DNA of 58,836 nt from JBHJGU01 sp050331475 (GCA_050331475.1 JBHJGU010000140.1:1-58836), one strand, 5' to 3'; shown: positions 1-8,035, numbered from the stretch's first letter. The notes: a model not told the origin generated them from the sequence alone. Program-made: numbers and translations.

Positions 1-419
1 CCCGCGCCGATGGGCACTTGCGCGCCGACAATGCCATGGCCGCCGTAGAAATCCTTCTCGCGGCTGAACATGTGCATGGAGCCGCCTTTGCCCGCGGAAT
101 AGCCCCCCGCCCGGCCCGTCAGCTCCGCCATCACGCCATTGGGGTCCATGCCGCAGGCGAGCATATGACCATGGTCGCGATAACCGGTGATCACTTGATC
201 ACCAGGCCCGATCGCGGCCTGCATGCCCACCACCACAGCTTCTTGGCCGATGTAAAGATGGCAGAAGCCGGCGATCAGGCCCATGCCGTAAAGCTGGCCG
301 GCTTTCTCCTCAAACCGTCGGATGAGCAACATGTCGCGATAATAAGCGAGCAGCGCATCTAAATCCGCCTCCGCCTCTTTGGTGTCATCCGATTGGGGAG
401 CTGATTTCGTCCGCGCCAT
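1..419 (-). CDS. pdhA: Pyruvate dehydrogenase E1 component, alpha subunit (N-terminal part, cut by window edge)
   Basis: The first 139 codons of the thiamine-diphosphate-dependent E1 alpha subunit, which decarboxylates pyruvate and feeds acetyl groups to the E2 core of the pyruvate dehydrogenase complex in the cytoplasm. Seen: start ATG at 419; a short Asp/Glu-rich leader; then the family signature YRDMLLIRRFEEKAGQLYG, followed by GFCHLYIGQEAV, the GYRDHGHMLA block and GGKGGSMHMF-like residues (GYSAGKGGSMHMF), all typical of the E1 alpha N-terminal half. The C-terminal half lies left of position 1. It follows divIC on the same strand with a 101 bp gap holding a hairpin, an order (eno-divIC-pdhA) common in alphaproteobacteria. 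Confidence 0.95.
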   Translation of the reverse strand, partial: MARTKSAPQSDDTKEAEADLDALLAYYRDMLLIRRFEEKAGQLYGMGLIAGFCHLYIGQEAVVVGMQAAIGPGDQVITGYRDHGHMLACGMDPNGVMAELTGRAGGYSAGKGGSMHMFSREKDFYGGHGIVGAQVPIGA

Positions 420-429
420 ACTTCGCCCG

Positions 430-449
430 CGCGACGAGCTCTCGTCGCG
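430..449 (-). promoter_or_regulatory. Hairpin immediately upstream of pdhA
   Basis: Perfect 8 bp inverted repeat CGCGACGA / TCGTCGCG with a 4 nt loop, ending 11 bases before the pdhA start codon. No T tract follows on the minus strand, so it does not look like a classical Rho-independent terminator for divIC. Its position over the likely ribosome-binding region suggests a translational or mRNA-stability role, which is inference. Confidence 0.35.
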
Positions 450-520
450 TCCTCCGCCGCTTTTCTCGGGGGTTAATTACCCAAGAATGCGGCGGCGCGT
501 CTAGCTATGGATGGGCTTGA

Positions 521-913
521 CTACTGCGCTCGGACTGGTTGGCCCGGTTCAAGCGCATATCGAGCCACGAGGGCTTGGGGCTGCGGGTCCGGCGCAGCGA
601 GGTCCAAGCTAATCACAAAATCCTGCGGATGGGCGAAATTCAGGATTTCCCGAGCACGCTCTTCCAAGAGATCGAGGTCGAGGCCGTCATCGCGCAACAA
701 TGCGGCTTCTTTTTCAAGGCGCGCTTTATTCGCAAGAGCGCGAGCAAGCTCCGCCTCGAGCTGAACTACCGTGCGTTCGGTTTCGAACAACACCACCATG
801 CCCCGTTCGCCGCGCCATCCTTGAACGGCGAAATAACTCATAACCGTTAGGATCACCGCTAACGGCGCCAATTGCCGGAAAACACCCATGCCAAACCTCT
901 TCGCCGGCGTCAT
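521..913 (-). CDS. Septum formation initiator family protein (DivIC/FtsB-like)
   Basis: A 130-residue bitopic membrane protein of the DivIC/FtsB family, which with FtsL and FtsQ forms the division subcomplex. Seen: a short cytoplasmic N-terminus, one transmembrane segment at about residues 13-32 (LAPLAVILTVMSYFAVQGW), then a periplasmic coiled coil rich in Glu, Leu, Arg and Ala (about 45-80), and the family's terminal LLEERAREILNFAHPQDFV block. Length is slightly above the usual 100-110 because of a Pro/Gln-rich tail. It lies between eno and pdhA, the place of this gene in many alphaproteobacteria. Family assignment is firm; whether it is the functional FtsB orthologue is inferred. Confidence 0.85.
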   Translation of the reverse strand: MTPAKRFGMGVFRQLAPLAVILTVMSYFAVQGWRGERGMVVLFETERTVVQLEAELARALANKARLEKEAALLRDDGLDLDLLEERAREILNFAHPQDFVISLDLAAPDPQPQALVARYALEPGQPVRAQ

Positions 914-956
914 CCCTCAGGCCAGCTTGAAAGGAGGTTAGGTGAACGATGGTGAA

Positions 957-990
957 TAAACTCTTGAGTTTAGAGGTAAATTTCCGTTAA
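957..990 (-). promoter_or_regulatory. Possible promoter/operator region upstream of divIC
   Basis: The 73 bp between eno and divIC is AT-rich compared with its surroundings. It contains an interrupted palindrome TAAACTC-TT-GAGTTTA (957-972). Beside it, on the minus strand, is TTAA-N7-TTAC (990 to about 976), one base off the CtrA-type half-site pair TTAA-N7-TTAA. The second element overlaps the eno stop codon. No experiment or good -10/-35 pair supports it, so confidence is low. Confidence 0.25.
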
Positions 991-2270
991 CGCTCTGCGT
1001 CTAGCAGCACGGATCGACCCGCATAAACGGCGATGTCATCGAGCATTTCTTCAATGCGCAAAAGCTGGTTGTACTTCGCCGTACGATCTGCGCGCGCCAG
1101 CGATCCGGTCTTGATCTGCCCGCATCCGGTGGCGACGGCGAGATCCGCGATGGTGGTGTCTTCGGTCTCGCCGGAGCGGTGGGACATCACCGCGCCATAG
1201 CCCGCGCGGTAGGCGATCTCAACGGCGTCCAACGTTTCCGACAAGGTGCCGATCTGGTTGACCTTAATCAGGATCGCGTTGGCGACGTCCTTCTCGATCC
1301 CGGTTTCCAAGCGTTCGGGGTTGGTGACGAAGACGTCATCGCCCACCAATTGGACCCGCGCGCCCAACCGTTCGGTCAAACTGGCCCACCCGTTCCAATC
1401 ATCCTCCGCCATGCCGTCTTCGATAGACGCGATGGGAAAGCGCTCGCAAAGCCCTGCGAGATAGTCCGTCAACCCGGCGGCGTCGAAAACGTGCTCAAGC
1501 CCCTTAAGGTGATATCGGCCGTCGCGGTAGAATTCGCTGGCTGCGCAATCGAGCGCGAACACAACATCGTCGCCCGGCGCAAAGCCCGCCGCCTCGACGG
1601 CCGCCATCAAGAAACTTAGCGCCTCGTCGGGCGAGCCCAGATTGGGCGCAAACCCGCCTTCATCACCCACATTAGTGTTGTGCCCGGCGTCTTTCAGCCG
1701 CGCCTTGAGCGCATGAAGCACCTCCGCGCCCATGCGCAGGGCCTCGCCGAACGTGTCCGCGCCCACGGGCATGATCATAAATTCTTGGATGTCGAGCGCG
1801 TTCTCAGCATGCGCCCCGCCATTAATGACATTCATGAGCGGCGTCGGTAAAAGCCGCGCATTCACTCCCCCAATATAACGAAATAAGGGTAGGCCGCGGC
1901 TGGCGGCGGCCGCTTTCGCCAAGGCCAGGGACACGCCTAGGATCGCGTTCGCACCCAGTCGGCTTTTATTCTCCGATCCGTCCAGATCAATGAGCGTTTC
2001 ATCGATGCGGCGTTGATCTTCCCCGTCCATGCCCGCAAGGGCGCTGAAAATCTCGGTGTTGACCGCGTCCACAGCCTTGCGCACGCCCTTGCCGCCATAC
2101 CGTTCTCCGCCGTCGCGCAATTCATGGGCCTCGTGGGCGCCGGTTGAGGCGCCTGAGGGCACGCCCGCGCGACCAAACGCACCGTCCTCTAAGCGCACGT
2201 CCACCTCCAGGGTCGGATGGCCGCGGCTGTCGAGAATTTCGCGAGCGATAATATCGGCGATCGCGGTCAT
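987..2270 (-). CDS. eno: Enolase (phosphopyruvate hydratase)
   Basis: Converts 2-phosphoglycerate to phosphoenolpyruvate in glycolysis and is often also a degradosome component. The 427-residue protein starts at MTAIADIIAREILDSRGHPT; an upstream in-frame ATG at 2324 exists, but the start at 2270 has a GGAGGA Shine-Dalgarno sequence and matches family length. Visible signatures: GVPSGASTGAHEA near the N-terminus, NVGDEGGFAPN (catalytic Glu loop), the metal-binding ALDCAASEF, SIEDGMAEDDW and GDDVFVTNP segments, and the C-terminal SHRSGETEDTTIADLAV signature. It lies between rpmF (145 bp upstream) and divIC. The leader holds a small hairpin (2317-2334) and a GGTAAACAC motif shared with secG. Confidence 0.98.
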   Translation of the reverse strand: MTAIADIIAREILDSRGHPTLEVDVRLEDGAFGRAGVPSGASTGAHEAHELRDGGERYGGKGVRKAVDAVNTEIFSALAGMDGEDQRRIDETLIDLDGSENKSRLGANAILGVSLALAKAAAASRGLPLFRYIGGVNARLLPTPLMNVINGGAHAENALDIQEFMIMPVGADTFGEALRMGAEVLHALKARLKDAGHNTNVGDEGGFAPNLGSPDEALSFLMAAVEAAGFAPGDDVVFALDCAASEFYRDGRYHLKGLEHVFDAAGLTDYLAGLCERFPIASIEDGMAEDDWNGWASLTERLGARVQLVGDDVFVTNPERLETGIEKDVANAILIKVNQIGTLSETLDAVEIAYRAGYGAVMSHRSGETEDTTIADLAVATGCGQIKTGSLARADRTAKYNQLLRIEEMLDDIAVYAGRSVLLDAER

Positions 2271-2364
2271 GGAGTCCTCCTGAACTTCGCGTTTTGGAGT
2301 GTTTACCCTCCCCTCACCGGGCACGAAAGCCCGGCGCGGCGCCCAAAGAGCCGGCCATAGGAAA

Positions 2365-2391
2365 CCCCGCCGCGGGCCAACCGCGACGGGG
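2365..2391 (-). terminator. Putative Rho-independent terminator after rpmF
   Basis: An 11 bp stem (CCCCGTCGCGG / CCGCGGCGGGG, one G-T wobble, 5 nt loop) starts 24 bases after the rpmF stop codon. On the minus strand it is followed by a short TTTCC tract. On the plus strand it is followed by CTTTATTTG, so the hairpin may also work in the other direction, though no plus-strand gene lies here. The T tract is short. Confidence 0.55.
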
Positions 2392-2415
2392 CTTTATTTG
2401 AGCTTGGAACCGCGT

Positions 2416-2598
2416 TCAGTCGTCTGTGGCCGGCAGGATCTGGCGGCCGCGATAAAGCCCGGTTTTTAAATCCACATGGTGGGGCCGGCGCAGTTCGCCG
2501 GTTTCTTTGTCTTCGATGAAGGTGTTTTGACCCAAGGCGTCATGGGCCCGGCGCATGCCGCGCTTGGATTTCGTTGTTTTTCTCTTCGGGACGGCCAT
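2416..2598 (-). CDS. rpmF: 50S ribosomal protein L32
   Basis: A 60-residue L32, a small large-subunit protein. The start MAVPKRKTTKSKRGMRRAHD is the invariant family N-terminus, so the ATG at 2598 is chosen over the one at 2688. The middle and end (HHVDLKTGLYRGRQIL) match alphaproteobacterial L32, which lacks the zinc-binding cysteine pairs present in some other lineages. It is a single gene here, 119 bp after the FkbM-type methyltransferase and before eno, without the plsX neighbour often seen in other bacteria. A terminator-like hairpin follows it. Confidence 0.97.
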   Translation of the reverse strand: MAVPKRKTTKSKRGMRRAHDALGQNTFIEDKETGELRRPHHVDLKTGLYRGRQILPATDD

Positions 2599-2717
2599 CA
2601 GGGCCTCTCCATTCTGCACTGGCGAAAACGCCATAGGACATCGATCGGGCGCTCGTCCGCCGAGCCCCGGAAGCGGCGGGAGATACACGATGGGCGTCCG
2701 TGACGCAAGGCGCGCTC

Positions 2718-3890
2718 TTAGGCGCGCGCACCGCTACGCCAGGCGTGCAAGTCCCACCAATTGACCCCGTCGCCGAGCCCGCGTCGCCCGCCCACCGCAT
2801 CAAGTCGCGCGCGTAAGGCGCTTTCGTCCATCCAGGGCCCAGGACTTTCCGCGCCGAACGGACCGCTGGAGCCAAACGGGAAGACGTGATCCACATCGCG
2901 CCCTTCCCGAGCGGGTCGAGGCGGCGAGGTTCCTGCAAGCTCGTTTTGATTGACGAATTTGAACCGGTCAAATCCAAGCTTAATCAGCGTCTCAACCCCG
3001 GGCGCATTCTCCACTGACACAAAGGTCGGCAGGGCGCCGGCCTCGGCCAAGCCCTCCACCACCGCTTCGTCCGCGCCCTCAATATCGACTTTAAGGTAAT
3101 GCGGGGCGCCGTAAGCCGCGATCAGCTCCTCGATCGTGACCACGCGGACCCGGCGGGTTGCAAGCGCATGGCCCGACCGACCTGCTAAGCCGGGCTCCAA
3201 ACTGCTCCAGCCGTCATTCTCGAGGTTCTCGAAAAAGTCCGCCTCACCGGAGCGCGCGCCCACTGCCACATTGAGCACAACGAGCCGACCCTCGCGCACC
3301 GCCTCAGCCCACCGCGCCGACGCGATCCGCGCCAGCCGATCATTGGCTTCGACGGCGACCACCCGAAAACCCTTTTTGAGGTAATAGTCGGTGTCCGCCC
3401 CATCGTTTAAGCCCAAATCAAATATGAGATCGGTCTGGGTTTTCACCGCGCCTGCAGGCCGGGGCGGATAGGTGAGCGGAGCGGGCCAATCCCCCGGCGG
3501 CGGTTCAATTTGGGTCCGCGCCCAGCCGCCCGCCAAATGCAGCGCGCGCACCGCAGCGCCATCGGCTTCCGTCACGGACCGGGTAAGCAGCTTCGAACCG
3601 TCGCAAAAAACGTGCAGCCCGTCGTCAAGCCAATCCAGATTGAGCGCGCCGCGCGCAACCGGTCCACGCCAAAGCGGAGACCAATCGCCCTGTCGACGTT
3701 GGCTCAACCGCGCCTCCCCGCTTGCTCGATCATGACGCCAATACAGCGGAAAGTCCTGAGCGGCGGTGAACAGCCCTGCGGTGGCGAGCGGGGGGCCGTT
3801 ATCGGTCGGGATCAGGCTAAGGCGCAGCGGCGGATGCAAACCGGCTTTGAACCGCGCGCCTTGGCGAAATCCGAACGGATCGTCGGACAC
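2718..3890 (-). CDS. FkbM-family SAM-dependent methyltransferase with an extra N-terminal domain
   Basis: Likely transfers a methyl group from S-adenosylmethionine, probably to a sugar, glycolipid or other small acceptor; the substrate is unknown. The C-terminal two thirds carry the FkbM fold: LIFDLGLNDGADTDYYLKKG (motif I), RVVAVEAN (the Glu that binds ribose), RVVTIEELI and HYLKVDIEGADEAVVEGL. About 150 residues precede motif I and do not resemble a family I can name; they are rich in Trp, Asp and Gly and look beta-stranded, possibly a carbohydrate-binding module. A GTG start 7 bases after pyrG's stop is preferred because the upstream ATG (3962) lies inside pyrG. That gives 390 residues, against roughly 200-280 for simple members. 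It stands where kdsA usually lies between pyrG and eno. Confidence 0.8.
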   Translation of the reverse strand: MSDDPFGFRQGARFKAGLHPPLRLSLIPTDNGPPLATAGLFTAAQDFPLYWRHDRASGEARLSQRRQGDWSPLWRGPVARGALNLDWLDDGLHVFCDGSKLLTRSVTEADGAAVRALHLAGGWARTQIEPPPGDWPAPLTYPPRPAGAVKTQTDLIFDLGLNDGADTDYYLKKGFRVVAVEANDRLARIASARWAEAVREGRLVVLNVAVGARSGEADFFENLENDGWSSLEPGLAGRSGHALATRRVRVVTIEELIAAYGAPHYLKVDIEGADEAVVEGLAEAGALPTFVSVENAPGVETLIKLGFDRFKFVNQNELAGTSPPRPAREGRDVDHVFPFGSSGPFGAESPGPWMDESALRARLDAVGGRRGLGDGVNWWDLHAWRSGARA

Positions 3891-3897
3891 AATCGGC

Positions 3898-5529
3898 TTA
3901 CACCAAACGCGAATGTTCGACCGCCGCGGCGATGAAGCTGGCGAACAGCGGATGGGGCTCAAAGGGTCGCGATTTCAGCTCAGGGTGGAATTGCACCCCC
4001 ATAAACCAGCGCAACTCCGGGCGCTCGACGATTTCAGGCAACACCCCGTCCGGGGACAGCCCGGTGAACCGCAAACCCGTCGCCTCAAGCGCCTCGCGGT
4101 ACGCCACATTGACTTCGTAGCGGTGGCGATGGCGTTCACTGATTTCGGTGGCGCCATAAATCGCCGCCGCCCGACTGCCCCGCGCCAGAAGGGCGGGATA
4201 CGCGCCTAACCGCATGGTGCCGCCCAAGTCGCCGCCCTGAACGCGGCTTTCGATCTGGTCTTCGCGGATCCATTCTGTCAGCAACCCCACGACAGAGGGG
4301 TCCGCCTGGCCGAACTCCGTGGTGCCCGCATGCGGCAGGCCGGCAAGATTTCGAGCCGCTTCGATCACGGCGAGCTGCATGCCGAAGCACACCCCGAAAA
4401 ACGGCACGTTGCGCTCGCGGGCGAATTGAACCGCGCGGATCTTGCCCTCCGCCCCCCGTTCGCCAAACCCCCCGGGCACCAGAATGGCGTGCAGGCCTTC
4501 TAAAGTGTTAATGGTGTCCGCGCGCTGGAAGCTCTCCGAGGGCAGCCACTCCACATTGACTTTGACATTGTTGGCGATGCCGCCATGGGTCAGAGCCTCA
4601 AACAACGACTTATAGGCGTCTTGCAGACCGGTGTACTTGCCCACCACGCCCACAGTCACCGCGCCGTCCGGGTTCGAGAGCCGTCCCGACACCGAGCGCC
4701 AGCGCGATAAGTCTGGCTCCGGCGCGGCCTCGGTTAGGCCAAAGTGTCGCAACACCTCAGTGTCCAAACCCTGGGCGTGATAGGCGAGCGGAACGTCATA
4801 AATGCTTGGTGCGTCGAGGGCTTGGATCACGCCGGACGGCTTGACGTTACAAAAGAGCGCGATTTTTGCGCGTTCGCTTTCCGGGATCTCGGCTTCGCAA
4901 CGACACAGCAGAATGTCGGGCTGGATACCGATTGAGCGCAATTCCTTGACCGAGTGTTGGGTCGGCTTGGTTTTCATCTCCCCCGCCGCCTTGATGAAGG
5001 GCAACAGGGTGACGTGGACGAACAGCGTATGATCGGAGCCGAGTTCTTGGCCGATCTGGCGGATGGCTTCGAAGAATGGCAGGCCTTCAATGTCGCCCAC
5101 CGTGCCGCCAATTTCGCACAATACGAAATCGACATCGTCTGACTTCGCCAAAGCGAACGCCTTGATGGCGTCCGTGACGTGGGGAATGACTTGGACGGTT
5201 GCGCCCAAATAATCCCCGCGCCGTTCGCGTTCGATGATCTGTTGGTAGATCCGCGCGGTGGTGATGTTGTCGTCTTGGGTGGCGCTCACCCCGGTAAAGC
5301 GCTCGTAATGGCCCAGATCGAGGTCGGTTTCCGCCCCGTCATCGGTGACGAACACTTCGCCGTGTTGATAGGGCGACATTGTGCCCGGATCGACGTTCAA
5401 ATAGGGGTCCAGCTTGCGCAGCCGCACCTTATAGCCGCGTGCTTGCAGCAACGCGCCGAGCGCCGCAGACGCCAGCCCCTTGCCCAGGGAGGACACAACA
5501 CCACCGGTGATGAAGACAAAACGCGCCAT
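3898..5529 (-). CDS. pyrG: CTP synthase
   Basis: Converts UTP to CTP using glutamine or ammonia and ATP. The 543-residue protein has the N-terminal synthetase domain (FITGGVVSSLGKGLASA, DPYLNVDPGTMSPYQHGEV, CEIGGTVGDIEG). It ends in the glutaminase domain with oxyanion/nucleophile segments LVPGGFGERG and FFGVCFGMQLAV (Cys nucleophile) and the QFHPEL His-Glu pair. Length is normal for the family. It follows secG by 50 bp and runs almost directly into the methyltransferase gene, so the two are probably cotranscribed. Confidence 0.98.
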   Translation of the reverse strand: MARFVFITGGVVSSLGKGLASAALGALLQARGYKVRLRKLDPYLNVDPGTMSPYQHGEVFVTDDGAETDLDLGHYERFTGVSATQDDNITTARIYQQIIERERRGDYLGATVQVIPHVTDAIKAFALAKSDDVDFVLCEIGGTVGDIEGLPFFEAIRQIGQELGSDHTLFVHVTLLPFIKAAGEMKTKPTQHSVKELRSIGIQPDILLCRCEAEIPESERAKIALFCNVKPSGVIQALDAPSIYDVPLAYHAQGLDTEVLRHFGLTEAAPEPDLSRWRSVSGRLSNPDGAVTVGVVGKYTGLQDAYKSLFEALTHGGIANNVKVNVEWLPSESFQRADTINTLEGLHAILVPGGFGERGAEGKIRAVQFARERNVPFFGVCFGMQLAVIEAARNLAGLPHAGTTEFGQADPSVVGLLTEWIREDQIESRVQGGDLGGTMRLGAYPALLARGSRAAAIYGATEISERHRHRYEVNVAYREALEATGLRFTGLSPDGVLPEIVERPELRWFMGVQFHPELKSRPFEPHPLFASFIAAAVEHSRLV

Positions 5530-5580
5530 CTCGTCTCGTCGCGCCCCTTCTATTGGCCGCGGTCCCCCTCCGGCGTGCGA

Positions 5581-5967
5581 TTAATCCTCGCCGGTTGGCG
5601 CGGATAGCGACGCGTCAGCGTCCGGCGTCTCCTCCCCTAACCCCGACAAGTCAAGGCCCGGGAACGGATCCTCGGTCGGCGCGTCCGCCTCAGGCGCGGG
5701 TTCGTCCACCCGGTCGAACACCGAACGTTGCTGAGCGCCGGCGCCGGCCAATAGGGACAGGCTGATGGAGGTAATGAAAAACGCCGCGCCTAACAGTGAC
5801 GTCGCTCGGGTCAGGGCTGTCGCCGCGCCCCGGCCCGACAGCAAACCGCCCCCGCCGCCGCCACCGCCGCCCATGCCCAAAGCGCCGCCTTCGGAGCGCT
5901 GCAGCATGACCGAGCCGATTAGCGCGACACAGATCAGAAGGTGCACAATCAATAAAACAGTGGACAT
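5581..5967 (-). CDS. secG: Preprotein translocase subunit SecG
   Basis: A 128-residue SecG, the small accessory subunit of the SecYEG channel in the inner membrane. Seen: first transmembrane helix at about 2-20, then the family motif VMLQRSEGGALGMGGG, a run of nine Gly residues, and a second transmembrane helix at about 55-75 (LLGAAFFITSISLSLLAG). The Asp/Glu/Pro-rich C-terminal tail of about 50 residues is typical of alphaproteobacterial SecG. The glycine run is encoded by a repetitive GCC/GGC tract but keeps the frame. The tpiA-secG-pyrG order is conserved, although here a receiver-domain gene separates tpiA and secG. Confidence 0.9.
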   Translation of the reverse strand: MSTVLLIVHLLICVALIGSVMLQRSEGGALGMGGGGGGGGGLLSGRGAATALTRATSLLGAAFFITSISLSLLAGAGAQQRSVFDRVDEPAPEADAPTEDPFPGLDLSGLGEETPDADASLSAPTGED

Positions 5968-6029
5968 GGGACGAAGCGCTCCTGAACCCTCACGGCTTCG
6001 CGCGCGGAATTCCGGCGCGCCGAACGATC

Positions 6030-6043
6030 GGGGTGTTTACCCC
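6030..6043 (-). promoter_or_regulatory. GGGGTAAACACCCC inverted repeat upstream of secG
   Basis: A 14 bp inverted repeat with 5 bp arms (GGGGT/ACCCC) lies 63 bases before the secG start. The core GGTAAACAC also occurs upstream of eno (within 2296-2310). It could be an operator or a chance GC-rich hairpin; no regulator is identified in the window. Confidence 0.25.
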
Positions 6044-6071
6044 AACCCGGCGGCCGACGCCAGCCGGACGG

Positions 6072-7103
6072 TCACGCCGCTGAGTTCGCTCTCGCCGCCG
6101 ACTTCGCCGCCGCGGACTGCCTCGCCACGCGGGCGTCGATGCTGGCCTGCCGGGTGCGTTTGGCAAGGTTCGCGGCTAAGCGCTTGCTCAGCGCAGCAGC
6201 CGTCTTGACCACTTCGGCGGTGAACGCGCCGTCATCCACGCCGAGCCCGCCTACGGCGATGTTTTTGGCCATGGTTAGAACCATTTCCAAGCCGCGTTCG
6301 GTGCGGGTCTGCACATCGAGCAAATCCGCCGTCGTCTCCACTAAGATATCCGCGAGGTTCTTGTGCTCCTGGGAGCTTGAGCGGCGCATCCGACGACGAA
6401 GCTCGCGCGCGGTCCGGTCAAGTTCCGCGTAATCGCCCTGGGTTGGTTTGGCTTTCGCCATCATCAATTGGGCGGTTACCGCGACCGCCAAAGTCAGCCG
6501 TTTGAGTTGCTGGCGCTCCATGCCGCGCGACACGGTTTCGATTTTCCGTAATTCGGCGCGTTTGGCGTCCGCATCCCCGCTGACCACTGCGCGCAAGGTG
6601 TTGGGCGGGGTGAAAAGTGGCGCGGAGACGCCTTCACCCCGCGCGTCCGAACGCCGGTCAGGTCCCACATATTGACCCGTGACGATGAAATCTTTGCGCT
6701 GCAGCGTGCAAGCTTTGATGCGCTGGGCGACCGCGGCCGTCGAAAACGGCCGGACTAGGATATCGTCCGCGCCCGCATTCATCGCCCGGGTCACGGCCGC
6801 TTCGGTCCGGCGCCACGAGGTCATGATCACCACCAAGAAGGGATTGCCGCCTAAATCACCCGCGCGCAGGCGACGAACGACTTCGACCGCGTCGCCATCT
6901 TGGCCGCCGATTTCGCAAATCGCCAGGTCGGGCTCATTCTCCACCAAGCGTCCTGCGAACTCTTCAATGTCCGCCGTGGTCTCGATCTGACGGAAACCGC
7001 ACTCGTGCAGAATGCCGCGCGTGGTCTGAAGGCTGTTCAGACGCGGATCATACACCAGGCTCACAACGTCGTGAAAAGGCAGGTCAATTGTCATATCGGT
7101 CAC
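6072..7103 (-). CDS. Receiver-domain protein with degenerate phosphorylation site
   Basis: A 343-residue cytoplasmic protein. Residues about 12-130 form a response-regulator receiver fold (VVSLVYDPRLN acidic pocket with one Asp; IMTSW Thr/Ser switch; ADDILVRPFS). The phosphoacceptor Asp is replaced by Glu64 (LAICEIGGQDG) and the conserved Lys by Arg118, so it is probably not phosphorylated and may mimic the active state (inference). A YVGPDRR motif follows at about residue 145, a feature recurring in alphaproteobacterial receiver proteins. The remaining region is mostly helical, Ala/Arg-rich and possibly coiled coil; no DNA-binding or catalytic output domain is recognisable. It sits between tpiA and secG on the same strand. 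Confidence 0.8.
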   Translation of the reverse strand: MTDMTIDLPFHDVVSLVYDPRLNSLQTTRGILHECGFRQIETTADIEEFAGRLVENEPDLAICEIGGQDGDAVEVVRRLRAGDLGGNPFLVVIMTSWRRTEAAVTRAMNAGADDILVRPFSTAAVAQRIKACTLQRKDFIVTGQYVGPDRRSDARGEGVSAPLFTPPNTLRAVVSGDADAKRAELRKIETVSRGMERQQLKRLTLAVAVTAQLMMAKAKPTQGDYAELDRTARELRRRMRRSSSQEHKNLADILVETTADLLDVQTRTERGLEMVLTMAKNIAVGGLGVDDGAFTAEVVKTAAALSKRLAANLAKRTRQASIDARVARQSAAAKSAARANSAA

Positions 7104-7150
7104 GCCCTATGGCTGCAGGGTCAGCATGCCTGTGCGGCGTGAACGACTAA

Positions 7151-7888
7151 TTACTCAGACCGAGCGGCTTTTCTGAGTATCTGAAGAAAAAGCTGCGGAT
7201 CGAGGCTGGCGCCGCCGACCAAGACACCGTTGATCCCCGCAAGCGCCAAAATGTCTGTGGCGTTGTCGGCGGTCACCGAACCGCCATAGAGCACCCGCGC
7301 CCGCGCGCCCGCGCCGCCGAGCGCGTCGCGCACGGCCGCCGCCGCGTCCGTGAATTGTTGCGGTTCAGGGGTTCGACCTGAACCAATGGCCCAGATGGGC
7401 TCGTAGGCCCAAACGACAGCGCCGGCTTGAGGCGCGCACGCAGAGACTTGAGCCGCGATCACCGCTTCAGCCTCGCCCGCGTCGCGGCTTTGCGCGCCCT
7501 CGCCGACGCAAACAATCGGCGTTAACCCGGCCGCCAAAGCGCTTTTGGCTTGGTCGCGGATTTGCACGTCGGTCTCCCCCCACCCCGCACGACGCTCCGA
7601 GTGCCCAAGGATGACGAAGCGCGCGCCCGCGTCCGCGAGTAACGCCGCGCTCAAATCGCCGGTAAAAGCGCCCTTCGGTTCGGCGCGGCATGCCTGCCCG
7701 CCCAGTTGGGCGCCGCTAACGGCGAGCGTGCTCACGGCTTCGGCCAACAGCGTGGCGGGCGGGCAGATCACAATCTCGACCCCGGCTTGGGCGCAGGCGG
7801 CGATGTCGGAAGCCACAGCCCGCCAAGCCGCGAGTTCCGCGCGCGCGCCGTTCATTTTCCAATTGCCGGCGATCAACGTCCCAGCCAT
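7151..7888 (-). CDS. tpiA: Triose-phosphate isomerase
   Basis: Interconverts dihydroxyacetone phosphate and glyceraldehyde 3-phosphate. The 245-residue TIM barrel starts at MAGTLIAGNWKMNG (substrate-binding Asn and Lys), has FVILGHSERR (catalytic His), VVWAYEPIWAIGSG (catalytic Glu), and the phosphate-binding YGGSVTADN and GVLVGGASL loops. The open frame extends upstream to 8293, but that extension lacks similarity and overlaps the divergent ppiD gene. The start at 7888 has GAGGG five bases upstream and gives the usual length. Transcribed away from ppiD from a shared 147 bp region. Confidence 0.98.
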   Translation of the reverse strand: MAGTLIAGNWKMNGARAELAAWRAVASDIAACAQAGVEIVICPPATLLAEAVSTLAVSGAQLGGQACRAEPKGAFTGDLSAALLADAGARFVILGHSERRAGWGETDVQIRDQAKSALAAGLTPIVCVGEGAQSRDAGEAEAVIAAQVSACAPQAGAVVWAYEPIWAIGSGRTPEPQQFTDAAAAVRDALGGAGARARVLYGGSVTADNATDILALAGINGVLVGGASLDPQLFLQILRKAARSE

Positions 7889-8035
7889 ACCCTCGCCCCC
7901 GCGGTCATCGGCGCTCAGTGCTCGGGGTAGCCGGGCTGGGGCGCGTCTGGCAAGTCCGAGCCGCGATGCGCGCTTGTAAGCGGTCGGGGCCGCGCCTATC
8001 GTCCCGCACGCGAATGAGGAGCTAGGAATCCCGCT

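Noticed and set aside
975..990. CtrA site between eno and divIC
   Set aside because: Differs from the consensus by one base in a half-site and overlaps a stop codon; kept only as a low-confidence part of the regulatory region.
1179..1619. 146-codon plus-strand frame inside eno
   Set aside because: Mirror of the enolase codons; no domain and no independent start signal.
5830..5880. Repetitive GCC/GGC tract in secG as a possible frameshift site
   Set aside because: The tract encodes an in-frame glycine run and the full SecG frame is intact on both sides.
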